Assembly: GCF_026340305.1 (NCBI RefSeq)
Contig: NZ_JAPEPI010000001.1
Location: 1,922,001 to 1,986,000, forward strand
Direction: 5' to 3'
DNA from: Streptomyces sp. NBC_01381
Lineage (GTDB): Bacteria > Actinomycetota > Actinomycetes > Streptomycetales > Streptomycetaceae
Length of the DNA: 64,000 bases
Shown: one piece after another, positions 43,757 to 51,929 of the stretch
How the letters are laid out: each line of letters starts with the position of its first letter
Numbering within the stretch: the first letter of the stretch is position 1
Translations under genes and position numbers: made by a program
Notes under the pieces: generated by a model
The model's database searches: none
What the model was told of the DNA's origin: nothing
What the model saw: only the letters and a program-made list of their open reading frames with translations

Positions 43757-44029
43757 TTGGATGCCACCGTCACTCTCTTCGGATCTTTTCTCGCCTGCCT
43801 GGGGGTGCTTGGCGCAGCAGTGGTGGCGTATCTGGGAAAGCGCGGGGAGAACGCGCTCACCGGCTTCTCCAGTCTGACGGAGAAGCTCCAGAGTGAGCGG
43901 GACCGGCTGGAGCGCCAGGTCGCCGAACGCGACGTGAAACTGGCCGAGTTAAACGCCCTGCACGCCCATGACCAGAGCGAGATCGCACGGCTTCTCATCG
44001 ACAACCAACGGCTCGGAGGCACGCCGTGA
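43757..44029 (+). CDS. Small membrane and coiled-coil protein, phage-like, with a TTA codon
   Basis: 90 aa from TTG 43757, chosen because a near-perfect AGGAGG lies 8 bases upstream. One N-terminal membrane segment ([21 protein letters not shown]) is followed by a charged heptad-type helix ([28 protein letters not shown]). Similar small proteins precede collagen-like genes in Streptomyces phages and prophage remnants, as I recall. Codon 65 is TTA (43949-43951), the rare leucine codon read by bldA tRNA, so translation may be limited to late development. Its stop overlaps the next start (GTGA). The function is unknown. Confidence 0.75.
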   Translation: MDATVTLFGSFLACLGVLGAAVVAYLGKRGENALTGFSSLTEKLQSERDRLERQVAERDVKLAELNALHAHDQSEIARLLIDNQRLGGTP

Positions 44030-44877
44030 TCCAGCTCGAGCGACTCCTGGCCCGCCGTTGGCGCAGTGTGTTCCTCGTCTGCGTGCTCATTGCGCTCTCC
44101 GGTGTCGCGGCGATTCTCTGGGCCCGCATCGACGCCGGTGACCGCCGTGCCGACCAGCTCGCCGCGGAGGCCGACCGGCGCGGCGAGGCCGTGTCCACCC
44201 TCGCCCGGGATGTGCGCACGCTGCGTGCGCAGGTCAGGTCCCAGGGGGGCACGCCCGCGGCGCCGGACCCGTCCGACGCCATCGACGACCTGCTGGCCCG
44301 GGTGCGCGTGCCTGCCACGGCGCCCGGTTCGCCCGGCGAGGACGGCGCCGACGGTGCGGACGGCTCGGACGGGAAGTCGGGCGAGAAGGGCGCGCGCGGA
44401 AGCGGCGGGCAGCAGGGCGACCCTGGAGATCCGGGCGAGCCCGGGGAGCCGGGGAAGTCCGGTGAACCCGGAGAGCCAGGGCCGACGGGACCCCCGGGCG
44501 TGGACGGCCGGAACGGCGAGCAGGGGCCCGAAGGGCCGGCGGGCTCGGCAGGGTCCGACGGCCCTCCCGGCCCCGCGGGCAACGGCGGTGCCACGGGTCC
44601 CGCGGGACCGGCGGGACCGGCGGGACCCGCGGGGCCTCCCGGCGAGCGAGGCCCCAAAGGTGAAGCGGGGCCCAGCTGCCCCGAGGGCTACAGCCTTCAG
44701 CAGCCTCCCGGCGACCCCGACGCCCTGGTCTGCCGCCGCGAGGCCGGTGCCCCCGCCGACCCGGCACCGGCCCTGTTGCTGGCGGCCGCGCTGCAGGTCC
44801 GCTGCCGCCGGCCGCGGAGGACCGCGGAGTGGGGTCTGTCGCCGGGCGCCGGAGTCAGGGATGCTCCTGGGTCATGA
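44026..44877 (+). CDS. Membrane-anchored collagen-like (Gly-X-Y) protein
   Basis: 283 aa from GTG 44026, with GGAGG upstream, overlapping the preceding stop. There is a short basic cytoplasmic N-terminus, a membrane segment at 15-33 ([19 protein letters not shown]) and a coiled-coil-like stretch to 95. About 38 Gly-X-Y triplets follow (residues 101-216), rich in GEPGEPG and GPAGPAG, then a small domain with two Cys (CPEGYSLQQ and ALVCRRE). The last 40 residues are Ala/Arg-rich and look unlike a folded domain. The collagen-like part should form an extracellular trimeric rod. Such proteins are common as phage tail fibres and as bacterial surface fibres. The stop overlaps the dacB-type start (ATGA). 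Confidence 0.85.
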   Translation: MIQLERLLARRWRSVFLVCVLIALSGVAAILWARIDAGDRRADQLAAEADRRGEAVSTLARDVRTLRAQVRSQGGTPAAPDPSDAIDDLLARVRVPATAPGSPGEDGADGADGSDGKSGEKGARGSGGQQGDPGDPGEPGEPGKSGEPGEPGPTGPPGVDGRNGEQGPEGPAGSAGSDGPPGPAGNGGATGPAGPAGPAGPAGPPGERGPKGEAGPSCPEGYSLQQPPGDPDALVCRREAGAPADPAPALLLAAALQVRCRRPRRTAEWGLSPGAGVRDAPGS

Positions 44878-46466
44878 GTAGACCCGTGAGACGCGTCAAC
44901 ACCCGTATGCGCCACTGGATCTGGCCCGCCGTGCTCGGCCTCGCGGCGGCCTCCCTCTCGCTGAGTGCCCCGGCCGGGGCGGACTCCGACCGCAGTGGTC
45001 TTCCCGAGGCGATCGACACGATCCTCGGCGATCCCCGGATGGAGGGCGGCGCCGCGAGCGTCGTGGTCGCCGATGCCACGTCCGGTGACGTGCTCTATCA
45101 GCACCTGCCCAGCGGGCGCCTGATGCCCGCGTCCAACACCAAGCTCCTCACATCGGCGGCCGCCATGGAGCGGCTCGGACCCGACCACCGCTTCACCACC
45201 GATGTCCTCACCGATGGCAAGCAGCACGGCCCCGTGCTCTCCGGCGATCTGTATCTGCGCGGCACCGGCGACCCGACGACGCTTGCCGAGGACTACGACC
45301 GGCTCGCCGCGAAGATCGCCGACGCGGGTGTCCGGCGGGTCTCGGGGCGCCTGGTCGCGGACGACACCCGGTTCGACGACCGGCGCATCGGCGACACCTG
45401 GGCCGGCGACGACGAATTCGCGTACTACGCCGCCCAGATCTCCGCGCTGAGCGTCGCCCCGGACACCGACTACGACACCGGGACGGTCATCGTCGAGGCG
45501 GTGCCCGGAGCGAAGGCCGGGGACAAGCCCAAGGTGACGGTGTCCCCGAAGACCGACTACGTAGACGTCGACATCAGCGCCGAGACGGTCGCGGCGGGCG
45601 GCGACGACACGCTCACCGTCGAGCGGGAGCACGGCACCAACACCATCACCGTCACCGGAACCGTCCCCGTGGGCGGCGACGCCACCAAGGAGTGGATAGC
45701 CGTCTGGGAGCCGACCGGCTACGCGGCCGCGATCTTCCGGGACGCGCTCGCCGCCCACGGGGTGCGGGTGAGCGGCCCCACCAAGGCGGGGATCGCGACT
45801 CCGAAGGGCGCGCGGCAGCTGGCCAAGCACGACTCCATGCCGCTGAAGGAGCTGATGATCCCCTTCATGAAGCTCTCCAACAACGTGCACGCGGAGAACC
45901 TCACGAAGGCGATGGGGTACGAGTCGACCGGTCGGTCCGGAAACTGGACGGACGGAATCGCCGCCATCAGCGGCTACTTGAAGACGGCCGGAGTCGATCC
46001 GGGCAAGCTGCGTCAGGTCGACGGCTCCGGGCTTTCGAGGAAGGACAACGCCCCTGCCGATCAGCTGATCAAGCTGCTTCTCGCGGCGAAGGGCGAGCCC
46101 TGGTACGCCGACTGGTACAAGTCGCTGCCGGTGGCCTGCGGCCCGGGCAAGTCTGTCGGGGGAACGCTGCGTTCGCGGATGTGCGGGACCCCGGCGGCCC
46201 TCAACGTGCATGCGAAGACAGGGTCGTTGACGGGTGCGTCGGCCCTTTCGGGTTACGTGAAGGACGCGGGCGGACGGGAACTGGTCTTCAGCATCGTCCT
46301 CAACAACTACCTGCCCTCCTCGGTGAAGGCCCTGGAGGACGCGATCGTGGTGACGCTCGCCAAGTCGACCGAGGACAAGGCGGTGTTGGTCAAGCCGCGT
46401 GCGAAGCGTGCGGGCGAGCCGAGCGGCGATCTGGAGTGCTCGTGGCGGAAGCCCGCGCGATGCTGA
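44874..46466 (+). CDS. dacB: D-alanyl-D-alanine carboxypeptidase/endopeptidase (PBP4 type)
   Basis: 530 aa from ATG 44874, which overlaps the collagen-like gene's stop. A signal peptide (WPAVLGLAAASLSLSAPAGA) is followed by the peptidase S13 domain with all three active-site motifs: SNTK near 86-89 (PASNTKLL), SNN near 336, and KTG near 447 (HAKTGSLTG). The large insertion between the first two motifs is typical of PBP4. It trims D-Ala from peptidoglycan stem peptides or cleaves cross-links outside the membrane. The 3' end overlaps the convergent MFS gene by 77 bases. The symbol is given by family, not by locus history. Confidence 0.92.
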   Translation: MSRPVRRVNTRMRHWIWPAVLGLAAASLSLSAPAGADSDRSGLPEAIDTILGDPRMEGGAASVVVADATSGDVLYQHLPSGRLMPASNTKLLTSAAAMERLGPDHRFTTDVLTDGKQHGPVLSGDLYLRGTGDPTTLAEDYDRLAAKIADAGVRRVSGRLVADDTRFDDRRIGDTWAGDDEFAYYAAQISALSVAPDTDYDTGTVIVEAVPGAKAGDKPKVTVSPKTDYVDVDISAETVAAGGDDTLTVEREHGTNTITVTGTVPVGGDATKEWIAVWEPTGYAAAIFRDALAAHGVRVSGPTKAGIATPKGARQLAKHDSMPLKELMIPFMKLSNNVHAENLTKAMGYESTGRSGNWTDGIAAISGYLKTAGVDPGKLRQVDGSGLSRKDNAPADQLIKLLLAAKGEPWYADWYKSLPVACGPGKSVGGTLRSRMCGTPAALNVHAKTGSLTGASALSGYVKDAGGRELVFSIVLNNYLPSSVKALEDAIVVTLAKSTEDKAVLVKPRAKRAGEPSGDLECSWRKPARC

Positions 46467-47643
46467 GCAGCAGCGCGCAGCACGCGGCGGTGACCGGGAC
46501 CGCGTAACCCGTGGTGGCGCTCAGGTGCTCCACCACCCAGCCGCCGCCCGCAGCGCCGCAGGCGATGCCCCCGAGGAGGCCGGTCACGGCGAGGGTCATG
46601 CCCTCGTTCAACCGCCCCTCGGGGGTGAGCTGTTGGACGATGGTCATGCCGGTGACCATGGTCGGGGCGGTCGCCATCCCGGCGACCAGGAGGGCCCCGG
46701 CGAGCACCAGGAGCGAGCCGGTGAGGGCGGCCGCGAGGAGCGGCAGCGTCATCAGGGCTGCCATCGCGGTTGCGCACAGGATCTGCCGGCGGCGCAGCGA
46801 ACCGCGCGGCCCGACCGCTCCGTAGAGCAGGCCCGCCGCACAGGAGCCCGCCGCCTGCAGGGCGAGGATCGCGCCCGCGGCGGACTTGTGGCCCTGGTCG
46901 TCGGCGTACGCGATCGTCACGACCTCCATCGAGCCGAAGACGGCGCCGGTGGCGAGGAACGCGGCGAGCAGGGTGGGCATCCCGCGCGCGTGGAGGGGCG
47001 ATTTCCCCTTCGTGGCCGTACGTTCCTGGAGCGGCGGCTCCGTGGTGCGCTGGGCGGCGAAGAGGAGCACGCCCGTCAGGAGCAGCACGATGCCCACGAG
47101 GGTGCCCGCCTCCGGGAAGAACGCCCCGCACAGGAAGGCCGCGACGACGGGGCCGAGCATGAAGCACAGCTCGTCCGCCGCCTGTTCGAAGGAGTTGGCG
47201 GTGTGCAGGGCACGGGCGTCGCCCTTCAGGAGATGCGCCCAGCGGGCCCGGGACATGCCGCCGGTGTTGGGGGTCGTGGCCGTCGCCATGTAGGAGGCGA
47301 ACAGGGTCCAGTCGGGCGCTCCGTAGTGCACGCACAGCAGCAGGGAGAGCGATCCGAGCGCGGCGATCGCGGTGGCCGGCACGGCGATCCGCGCCTGGCC
47401 GTGACGGTCGACCAGGCGCGCCGTCCAGGGGGCCACCACGGCGGTCGCGGCGAGGCCCGTCGCGGTGACGGCGCCGGCCAGCGCGTACGAACCGCGGGCC
47501 CCGGCGATCATGATGACGGCGCTCACGCTGAACATGCCCATGGGGAGGCGGGCGATGAGGTTGCCGACGGTGAAGGCGACGGCTCCGGGTATGCGGAAGA
47601 GGCGGGCGTAGGGGACACGGCGGGGGTGTTCGGCGGGCGGCAT
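46390..47643 (-). CDS. Major facilitator superfamily transporter
   Basis: 417 aa from ATG 47643 (MPPAEHPRRVPYARLF). It has about twelve hydrophobic segments. The loop between segments 2 and 3 reads APWTARLVDRHGQARI, matching the MFS G-x-x-x-D-R-x-G-R-R-type motif in degenerate form. It is similar in style to drug or metabolite exporters of Actinobacteria. The gene is divergent from a LysR regulator that probably controls it. Its last 77 bases lie antisense to the end of dacB. The substrate is unknown. Confidence 0.9.
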   Translation of the reverse strand: MPPAEHPRRVPYARLFRIPGAVAFTVGNLIARLPMGMFSVSAVIMIAGARGSYALAGAVTATGLAATAVVAPWTARLVDRHGQARIAVPATAIAALGSLSLLLCVHYGAPDWTLFASYMATATTPNTGGMSRARWAHLLKGDARALHTANSFEQAADELCFMLGPVVAAFLCGAFFPEAGTLVGIVLLLTGVLLFAAQRTTEPPLQERTATKGKSPLHARGMPTLLAAFLATGAVFGSMEVVTIAYADDQGHKSAAGAILALQAAGSCAAGLLYGAVGPRGSLRRRQILCATAMAALMTLPLLAAALTGSLLVLAGALLVAGMATAPTMVTGMTIVQQLTPEGRLNEGMTLAVTGLLGGIACGAAGGGWVVEHLSATTGYAVPVTAACCALLLSIARASATSTPDRRSARPHASHAA

Positions 47644-47700
47644 GGGATCACCATCACCGGGGCGGTGGCGCACGGTCCAACACCTTCTGGGTGCCGATTC

Positions 47701-47712
47701 ACGCACCTGCGT
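47701..47712. promoter_or_regulatory. Candidate LysR operator
   Basis: The palindrome ACGCACCTGCGT lies in the 83-base gap between the MFS start and the LysR start, 15 bases before the LysR GTG. Position and symmetry fit a LysR-type site, but no second site was seen. Confidence 0.4.
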
Positions 47713-47726
47713 TGTAAGTTCCCGGG

Positions 47727-48767
47727 GTGACCGGAGAGCCTCGTACATCTCATGACCTGGTGGGACCGCTCTCGCGCGACGTACGCGACCTGGTGGACCC
47801 GCGCCTTCTGCGGGCCTTCGTGGTCGTCGCCGAAGAGCTGCACTTCACCCGGGCCGCCGCCCGGCTGTACGTCGCACAGCAGGCGCTGAGCCGTGATGTG
47901 CGGCGCCTGGAACGGGAGTTGGGCGCCGGCCTTTTCGCGCGCACGACGCGGCAGGTCGCGCTGACGGCGGAGGGGGAGCGGCTGCTGCCGTACGCGCGGC
48001 GGGTCCTGGAGGCGCAGGACGATCTGGCGGCCGCCTTCCCGCGGGACCGAGGTGGGGCGGCGGCTTCGGCAAGGCCCCTCCTGGTGGACCTGAACAGCCC
48101 GGGGCTCGTCTTCGGGCGGATCCTGGAGCGGGCCCGCGAACTCGCCCCCGACTGCGAGCTGATGGCCCGCTTCGAGAGCGGTCTCACCTGGGCCGCGGCG
48201 GAGATCGACGCGGGGCGGCTCGATGTGTCCTTCGGGCGGTACGCCGGGCTCGAACCGGCGCTGCGGGCGCGGCTCGACCAGCAGCCCGTGCGGTACGAGC
48301 CGATGGCGGTGCTGCTGCCGCTCGGCCATCCGCTGGCCGAACTCGACGCGGTGCCGCTGGACGCGCTGGCCGGGGAGAGCGTGTACGCGGGTGCGGGCAA
48401 TCACCGGACGCTGGAGTGGACCGACCTGGCGCACCGGCTCTTCGCAGGGCGCGGCATCGAGGTGGCGCCGCCCGCGCCGCTCGCGGTGGGCCAGGAAGAA
48501 TTCGGGCGGATCATGGCCAAGAACCGGAACCCCGTGCTCGCCGTGGTGGACTTTCCGGCCATGCCCGGGGCCGTTCTGCGGCCTTTGACCGACCCTGTTC
48601 CCCTGTCGCCGGTGTCGCTGGTGTGGCGGAAGGGCCTGGTGCATCCAGGAGTGGACGCGCTGCGCAGGGCCGCCGCCGAGCTCGCCGCCGCCGAGGGATG
48701 GCTCCGACGGCCCGAAGACGGATGGGTTCCGGCCACAGATGCACTCATCATGATGAGACTGGACTGA
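47727..48767 (+). CDS. LysR-family transcriptional regulator
   Basis: 346 aa from GTG 47727; a GTG at codon 23 (before DPRLLRAF) is a shorter alternative. The N-terminal winged helix is typical (LLRAFVVVAEELHFTRAAARLYVAQQALSRDVRRLERELG), followed by a periplasmic-binding-like effector domain (FGRILERARELAPDCELMARFESG). It is divergent from the MFS gene with 83 bases between starts, the usual layout for a LysR protein controlling its neighbour. The effector is unknown. Confidence 0.92.
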   Translation: MTGEPRTSHDLVGPLSRDVRDLVDPRLLRAFVVVAEELHFTRAAARLYVAQQALSRDVRRLERELGAGLFARTTRQVALTAEGERLLPYARRVLEAQDDLAAAFPRDRGGAAASARPLLVDLNSPGLVFGRILERARELAPDCELMARFESGLTWAAAEIDAGRLDVSFGRYAGLEPALRARLDQQPVRYEPMAVLLPLGHPLAELDAVPLDALAGESVYAGAGNHRTLEWTDLAHRLFAGRGIEVAPPAPLAVGQEEFGRIMAKNRNPVLAVVDFPAMPGAVLRPLTDPVPLSPVSLVWRKGLVHPGVDALRRAAAELAAAEGWLRRPEDGWVPATDALIMMRLD

Positions 48768-48924
48768 TGGATTAGTACGACTGTCGCCGCCGTGCGCTAC
48801 ATTCATAGCCCGGGCACGGTGTGATAGGGGGGCGCTCGGATCGGGTGGGGGCCCGGTCCGGACGGCAGAGTTGCCCGGAGTCGTGCGCGCCCGAGACAGG
48901 TTATGTGGGGGGTTGCGCGTACGC

Positions 48925-49695
48925 ATGGACAATTGGCGAGAAGATGCCCTACCGGAACACACCCATGATCCGAACGAGGTCACCGTTCAGATCGACGGGG
49001 TGGGGCGACAGCTGGCGGACTTCTCCGCCGGGAGTGACCAGGACGCGCCGGACGGGCCGGTTTTCGTCGACGAGACGGGCCGCCGCAGTCGGCGGTACCG
49101 CCGCATCGGCGTGATCGTCGCCATCGCCTGTGCCGTCTACGCGGTGATCATCGTCGGCACACTGCTCTCGGGCAACTCCAGCGCGCCCTGGCTGCCGGTC
49201 AAGCCCAAGGACGACAAGCCGGCCAGCCAGGTGGACACCCCCGACCGCCCGGCGGACTCGGCCGACCCCTCGGCCTCGCCCGGCGTGACACCGTCGCCCG
49301 GCGCGACGGACGCCAGTGGCACCGCGCCCGCGCCCGGCGGCAGCGACCCCGCCGACCCCACGAAGCCCGGCGACGGCACCGGCAAGCCCGGCGAATCGCC
49401 CGACCCCGACCCGACGGACGACGGCAAGCCCGACCCGGACCCGACGGACGACGGCGGCGATCCCGACCCCACGGACAAGCCCACCACGCCCGACCCCGAC
49501 CCGGACCCGACCGAGCCGACGGACCCGCCCACGGATCCCGACCCCACCGAGTCCTCCAGCGGCGGCGCGGGAGGCGGCGGCGAAGTCCCCGTGGTGAACC
49601 CCGCCGCCGACCAGCAGTCCACGAGCGCCCAGTCGGTCGGCTACCAGTCCCCGCAAAGCGCTGACCAGCAGCCCTCGGAGGCCGCACAGCGATGA
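48925..49695 (+). CDS. matA: MatA-like single-pass membrane protein with Pro/Asp-rich extracellular region
   Basis: 256 aa from ATG 48925 (MDNWREDALPEH); an upstream in-frame ATG at 48871 gives 18 doubtful extra residues. The acidic cytoplasmic N-terminus (to about 55) is followed by a basic RRSRRYRR and one membrane segment (IGVIVAIACAVYAVIIVGTLL, near 61-81). The outer 170 residues are low-complexity, built from DPDPTDDGKPDPDPTDD-like units, ending in a Gln/Ser-rich tail. Translation is coupled to the deacetylase-glycosyltransferase gene by an ATGA overlap. In S. coelicolor and S. lividans the corresponding pair, matAB, is needed for mycelial aggregation and a PNAG-like extracellular glycan. 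The assignment rests on order and architecture recalled from that work. Confidence 0.78.
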   Translation: MDNWREDALPEHTHDPNEVTVQIDGVGRQLADFSAGSDQDAPDGPVFVDETGRRSRRYRRIGVIVAIACAVYAVIIVGTLLSGNSSAPWLPVKPKDDKPASQVDTPDRPADSADPSASPGVTPSPGATDASGTAPAPGGSDPADPTKPGDGTGKPGESPDPDPTDDGKPDPDPTDDGGDPDPTDKPTTPDPDPDPTEPTDPPTDPDPTESSSGGAGGGGEVPVVNPAADQQSTSAQSVGYQSPQSADQQPSEAAQR

Positions 49696-51929
49696 ACGCC
49701 CGCACCAACAGCCGCTCCGTTCCGGCAGGGCACGGGCGCAGTCGGTCCCGTCGTGCCCAAGGGCGCCGCGTCAAGGCGACGCGCACCGTCAGGCGGCGCA
49801 GACTCCCCATGCGCTATCTGCTGCCCTCGCTGCTCCTCGTCGCCCTGATGGCGATGCTGATGCTGCGCGGGTACACCCACAGCGAGATCCTCGCCGACCA
49901 CCGTGTGCGCCCGCCCGCGGCCACCGACAAGGTGCCCCAGAAGGTCCTCGAAGGCGGCCCGGTCATCGACACCCGGGGCGGTCACGAGGAGACGCTGAGC
50001 GTCCCCGACCACCGCCTGGTCCTCACCTTCGACGACGGCCCGGACCCGGAGTGGACCCCCAAGGTCCTGGACGTACTGAAGAAGCACCACGCGCACGGCG
50101 TCTTCTTCGTCACCGGCACGATGGCGTCGCGCCACCCCGACCTGGTCGAGCGCATGGTCGCCGAGGGCCACGAGGTCGGCCTGCACACGTTCAACCACCC
50201 GGACCTCTCCTACCAGTCCACGAGCCGCATCGACTGGGAGCTCTCGCAGAACCAGCTGGCGCTCGCGGGCGCGGCAGGCATCCGCACCTCCCTGTTCCGC
50301 CCCCCGTACTCCTCCTTCTCGGACGCGATGGACAACAAGTCCTGGCCGGTCACGAAGTACATAGGCAGCCGCGGCTATCTCACCGTCGTCAACAACACCG
50401 ACAGCGAGGACTGGAAGCGCCCCGGCGTCGACGAGATCATCCGCCGTGCCACGCCCAAGGGCGGCAAGGGCGCCGTCGTCCTGATGCACGACTCCGGAGG
50501 CGACCGCTCGCAGACGGTCGCCGCGCTCGACACCTTCCTGCCCGATCTGCAGGACAAGGGCTACCACTTCACCAACCTCACCGAGGCCCTGGAGACGCGC
50601 AGCGCGCACGCGCCGGTCACCGGCATAGAGCTGTGGAAGGGCAAGGCCTGGGTCTTCCTGGTCGGTGCGTCGGAGCAGATCACCGGCGGCCTCGTCGTCG
50701 CACTGGCAGTGATCGGCTTCCTCGTGATGGCCCGCTTCGCCCTGATGCTGCTGCTCTCCGCGGTGCACGCGCGCCGGGTCCGCAGACGCGGCTTCCGCTG
50801 GGGCCCCGACGTCACGGAACCGGTCTCGGTCCTGGTCCCCGCCTACAACGAGGCCAAGTGCATAGAGGCCACGGTCCGTTCACTCATGACGAGCGACCAC
50901 CCCATCGAGATCATCGTCATCGACGACGGCTCGACGGACGGCACCGCGCTGATCGTCGAGGGCCTGCGCCTGCCGAACGTACGCGTCGTACGCCAGCAGA
51001 ATGCGGGCAAGCCCGCGGCGCTCAACCGCGGGATCGCCAACGCCCGTTTCGACCTCATCGTGATGATGGACGGCGACACGGTCTTCGAGCAGTCCACCGT
51101 CCGCGAGTTGGTGCAGCCGTTCGGCGACCCGCGCGTGGGCGCGGTGGCGGGCAACGCGAAGGTGGGCAACAGGGATTCGTTGATCGGCGCGTGGCAGCAC
51201 ATCGAGTACGTGATGGGCTTCAACCTGGACCGCCGGATGTACGACATGCTCGGCTGCATGCCGACCATCCCCGGCGCCGTGGGAGCCTTCCGGCGCTCGG
51301 CACTTGAGCGGGTCGGCGGCATGAGCGACGACACGCTCGCCGAGGACACCGACATCACCATGGCGATGCACCGGGACGGCTGGCGGGTCGTGTACGCGGA
51401 GAAGGCGCGCGCCTGGACCGAGGCGCCGGAGACGGTGCAGCAGCTGTGGTCCCAGCGCTACCGCTGGTCGTACGGCACGATGCAGGCGATCTGGAAGCAC
51501 CGCCGCTCGCTGATCGAATCGGGCCCGTCGGGCCGCTTCGGCCGGGTGGGCATGCCGTTGGTGTCGTTGTTCATGGTCTTGGCGCCACTGCTTGCCCCCC
51601 TGATCGACGTGTTTTTGCTGTACGGACTGGTCTTCGGCCCCACCCAGAAGACGATCATCGCGTGGCTCGGCGTCCTCGCCATCCAGGCGGTGTGCGCGGC
51701 GTACGCCTTCCGGCTCGACCGCGAGCGCATGACCCATCTGATCTCGCTGCCCCTCCAGCAGATCCTCTACCGGCAGCTGATGTACGTCGTGCTGCTGCAG
51801 TCCTGGATCACTGCCCTCACCGGAGGCCGCCTGCGCTGGCAGAAGCTCCGGCGTACGGGAGTGCTGGGATCGCCGCCCTCGATTCCGCAGCAGCGGGCGG
51901 GCGGCGCTGATCGGAGGCCCGTCGCATGA
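49692..51929 (+). CDS. matB: Bifunctional polysaccharide deacetylase/GT2 glycan synthase (MatB)
   Basis: 745 aa from ATG 49692. After a basic N-terminus and a membrane segment (YLLPSLLLVALMAMLML), a NodB-type deacetylase domain spans about 108-300: LTFDDGPDPEW holds the first catalytic/metal Asp pair and HTFNHPDL the His metal ligands. A second membrane segment (~325-350) leads to a processive GT2 domain with VLVPAYNEAK, the Asp-rich MMDGDTVF near 458, AEDTDIT near 551 and QRYRW near 588, then three or four more membrane segments. One protein can thus polymerise and partly de-N-acetylate a beta-linked GlcNAc glycan. This is the MatB architecture. It is coupled by overlaps to matA upstream and an acyltransferase downstream. 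Confidence 0.9.
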   Translation: MNARTNSRSVPAGHGRSRSRRAQGRRVKATRTVRRRRLPMRYLLPSLLLVALMAMLMLRGYTHSEILADHRVRPPAATDKVPQKVLEGGPVIDTRGGHEETLSVPDHRLVLTFDDGPDPEWTPKVLDVLKKHHAHGVFFVTGTMASRHPDLVERMVAEGHEVGLHTFNHPDLSYQSTSRIDWELSQNQLALAGAAGIRTSLFRPPYSSFSDAMDNKSWPVTKYIGSRGYLTVVNNTDSEDWKRPGVDEIIRRATPKGGKGAVVLMHDSGGDRSQTVAALDTFLPDLQDKGYHFTNLTEALETRSAHAPVTGIELWKGKAWVFLVGASEQITGGLVVALAVIGFLVMARFALMLLLSAVHARRVRRRGFRWGPDVTEPVSVLVPAYNEAKCIEATVRSLMTSDHPIEIIVIDDGSTDGTALIVEGLRLPNVRVVRQQNAGKPAALNRGIANARFDLIVMMDGDTVFEQSTVRELVQPFGDPRVGAVAGNAKVGNRDSLIGAWQHIEYVMGFNLDRRMYDMLGCMPTIPGAVGAFRRSALERVGGMSDDTLAEDTDITMAMHRDGWRVVYAEKARAWTEAPETVQQLWSQRYRWSYGTMQAIWKHRRSLIESGPSGRFGRVGMPLVSLFMVLAPLLAPLIDVFLLYGLVFGPTQKTIIAWLGVLAIQAVCAAYAFRLDRERMTHLISLPLQQILYRQLMYVVLLQSWITALTGGRLRWQKLRRTGVLGSPPSIPQQRAGGADRRPVA

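Noticed and set aside
44700..44877. Possible frameshift in the collagen-like gene near its C-terminus
   Set aside because: The Ala/Arg-rich tail looks odd, but neither other frame gives a clearly better continuation, and the ATGA overlap with dacB supports the present frame.
43757..44877. Complete prophage after ssrA
   Set aside because: Only two phage-like genes are present; no integrase, portal, terminase or tail genes were found before dacB.
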